A stretch of 64,000 bases of DNA from Streptomyces sp. MNU76. GTDB taxonomy: Bacteria; Actinomycetota; Actinomycetes; Streptomycetales; Streptomycetaceae. A program made the position numbers and the translations under genes. Shown one piece after another: positions 63,759-64,000 of this stretch. The first letter of the stretch is position 1; each line of letters starts with the position of its first letter. The notes under the pieces were generated by a model. It had not been told where the DNA came from, did not search any database, and saw only the letters and a program-made list of their open reading frames with translations. The DNA lies in NCBI RefSeq assembly GCF_020982545.1, contig NZ_JAJKLK010000003.1:62001-126000 (forward strand). Direction: 5' to 3'.

Positions 63759-64000
63759 ATGCCCGAGCTGGTGTTCTTCTCCGGAACCATGGACTGCGGG
63801 AAGTCGACGCTGGCCCTCCAGATAGAGCACAACCGCTCGGCGCGCGGCCTCCAGGGCATGATCTTCACGCGTGACGACCGCGCGGGCGAGGGCAAGCTGT
63901 CGTCACGGCTGGGCCTGGTCACGGACGCCGTGGAGGTCGAGGACGGCCAGGACCTCTACGCCTATCTCGTCGACCACCTCTCCCAGGGCCGCCGCGCGGA
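63759..64000 (+). CDS. tdk: thymidine kinase, 5' part (cut by window end)
   Basis: 80 residues visible from ATG 63759. Walker A GTMDCGKSTLALQIE at about 9-23 and the lid region IFTRDDRAGEGKLSSRLGL are those of type II thymidine kinases. It phosphorylates thymidine in the salvage pathway. The 3' end lies outside the window. Confidence 0.92.
   Translation, partial: MPELVFFSGTMDCGKSTLALQIEHNRSARGLQGMIFTRDDRAGEGKLSSRLGLVTDAVEVEDGQDLYAYLVDHLSQGRRA

Noticed and set aside
1..64000. CRISPR arrays, rRNA, prophage or toxin-antitoxin islands
   Set aside because: No array of regular repeats with unique spacers, no rRNA, and no phage structural genes were seen on either strand.

Overview
The window looks like core-chromosome DNA of a Streptomyces. 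The GC content is very high, with G or C at nearly every third codon position, and there is a run of actinobacterial marker genes: lexA, nrdR-nrdJ, rnhB, recQ, whiH, hrdB, parE, parC, ptsH and tdk. From memory, the order matches the S. coelicolor SCO5799-SCO5845 neighbourhood; I could not check this by search.

Layout. Positions 1-5740 are a decaying accessory segment: a methyltransferase fragment with a frameshift, an NIS-siderophore-type aminotransferase that has lost its PLP lysine and is frameshifted twice, a gene-free stretch with a 30-bp tandem repeat, a frameshifted IucA/IucC siderophore synthetase, and an intact siderophore-type acetyltransferase. Positions 5965-13100 hold nucleotide and DNA-damage functions: a DinG-like Fe-S helicase, lexA with an SOS box, and nrdR-nrdJ with a pair of NrdR boxes. 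Positions 13225-30650 carry housekeeping and conserved hypothetical genes: TerD, DUF4937, a histidine phosphatase, an ADP-ribosylglycohydrolase, DUF4173, an MFS exporter with its divergent TetR regulator, rnhB, a RecQ with an extra phosphoribosyltransferase-like domain, DUF4192, a glycogen-debranching-like protein and a NUDIX/NrtR-like protein. Positions 30756-36102 contain an ABC fusion transporter, the sporulation regulator whiH and the principal sigma factor hrdB.

Two mobile elements are stacked directly on the hrdB stop codon: a MITE-like element of about 161 bp with perfect terminal repeats, then a complete 1.6-kb insertion sequence. They push a probable native terminator about 1.8 kb downstream. 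Then follow a secreted trypsin-like protease, a small zinc-ribbon protein, parE, a DUF485/acetate-type symporter pair facing a CitAB/DcuSR-type two-component system, an iron-box-controlled sucrase/ferredoxin-like gene, a DUF6082 protein, a CobW GTPase, parC, two coupled M16 peptidases, an M23 peptidase behind a ydaO (c-di-AMP) riboswitch, a GntR regulator, ptsH with two DasR-type dre sites, a GNAT/acyl-CoA-synthetase fusion, DUF5998, a phosphodiesterase-like protein and the start of tdk.

The regulatory sites tie the region to several circuits: SOS (LexA), dNTP supply (NrdR), iron (DmdR/IdeR), N-acetylglucosamine/PTS (DasR), c-di-AMP (ydaO) and sporulation (WhiG-like promoter at whiH). About nine genes have a TANNNT box only 6-9 nt before the start codon, which suggests leaderless mRNAs. 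I see no CRISPR array, tRNA, rRNA or prophage. I do not see a convincing wholly new system; the most unusual items are the partly dead siderophore locus, the stacked insertions at hrdB, and the duplicated start region of the CobW gene.
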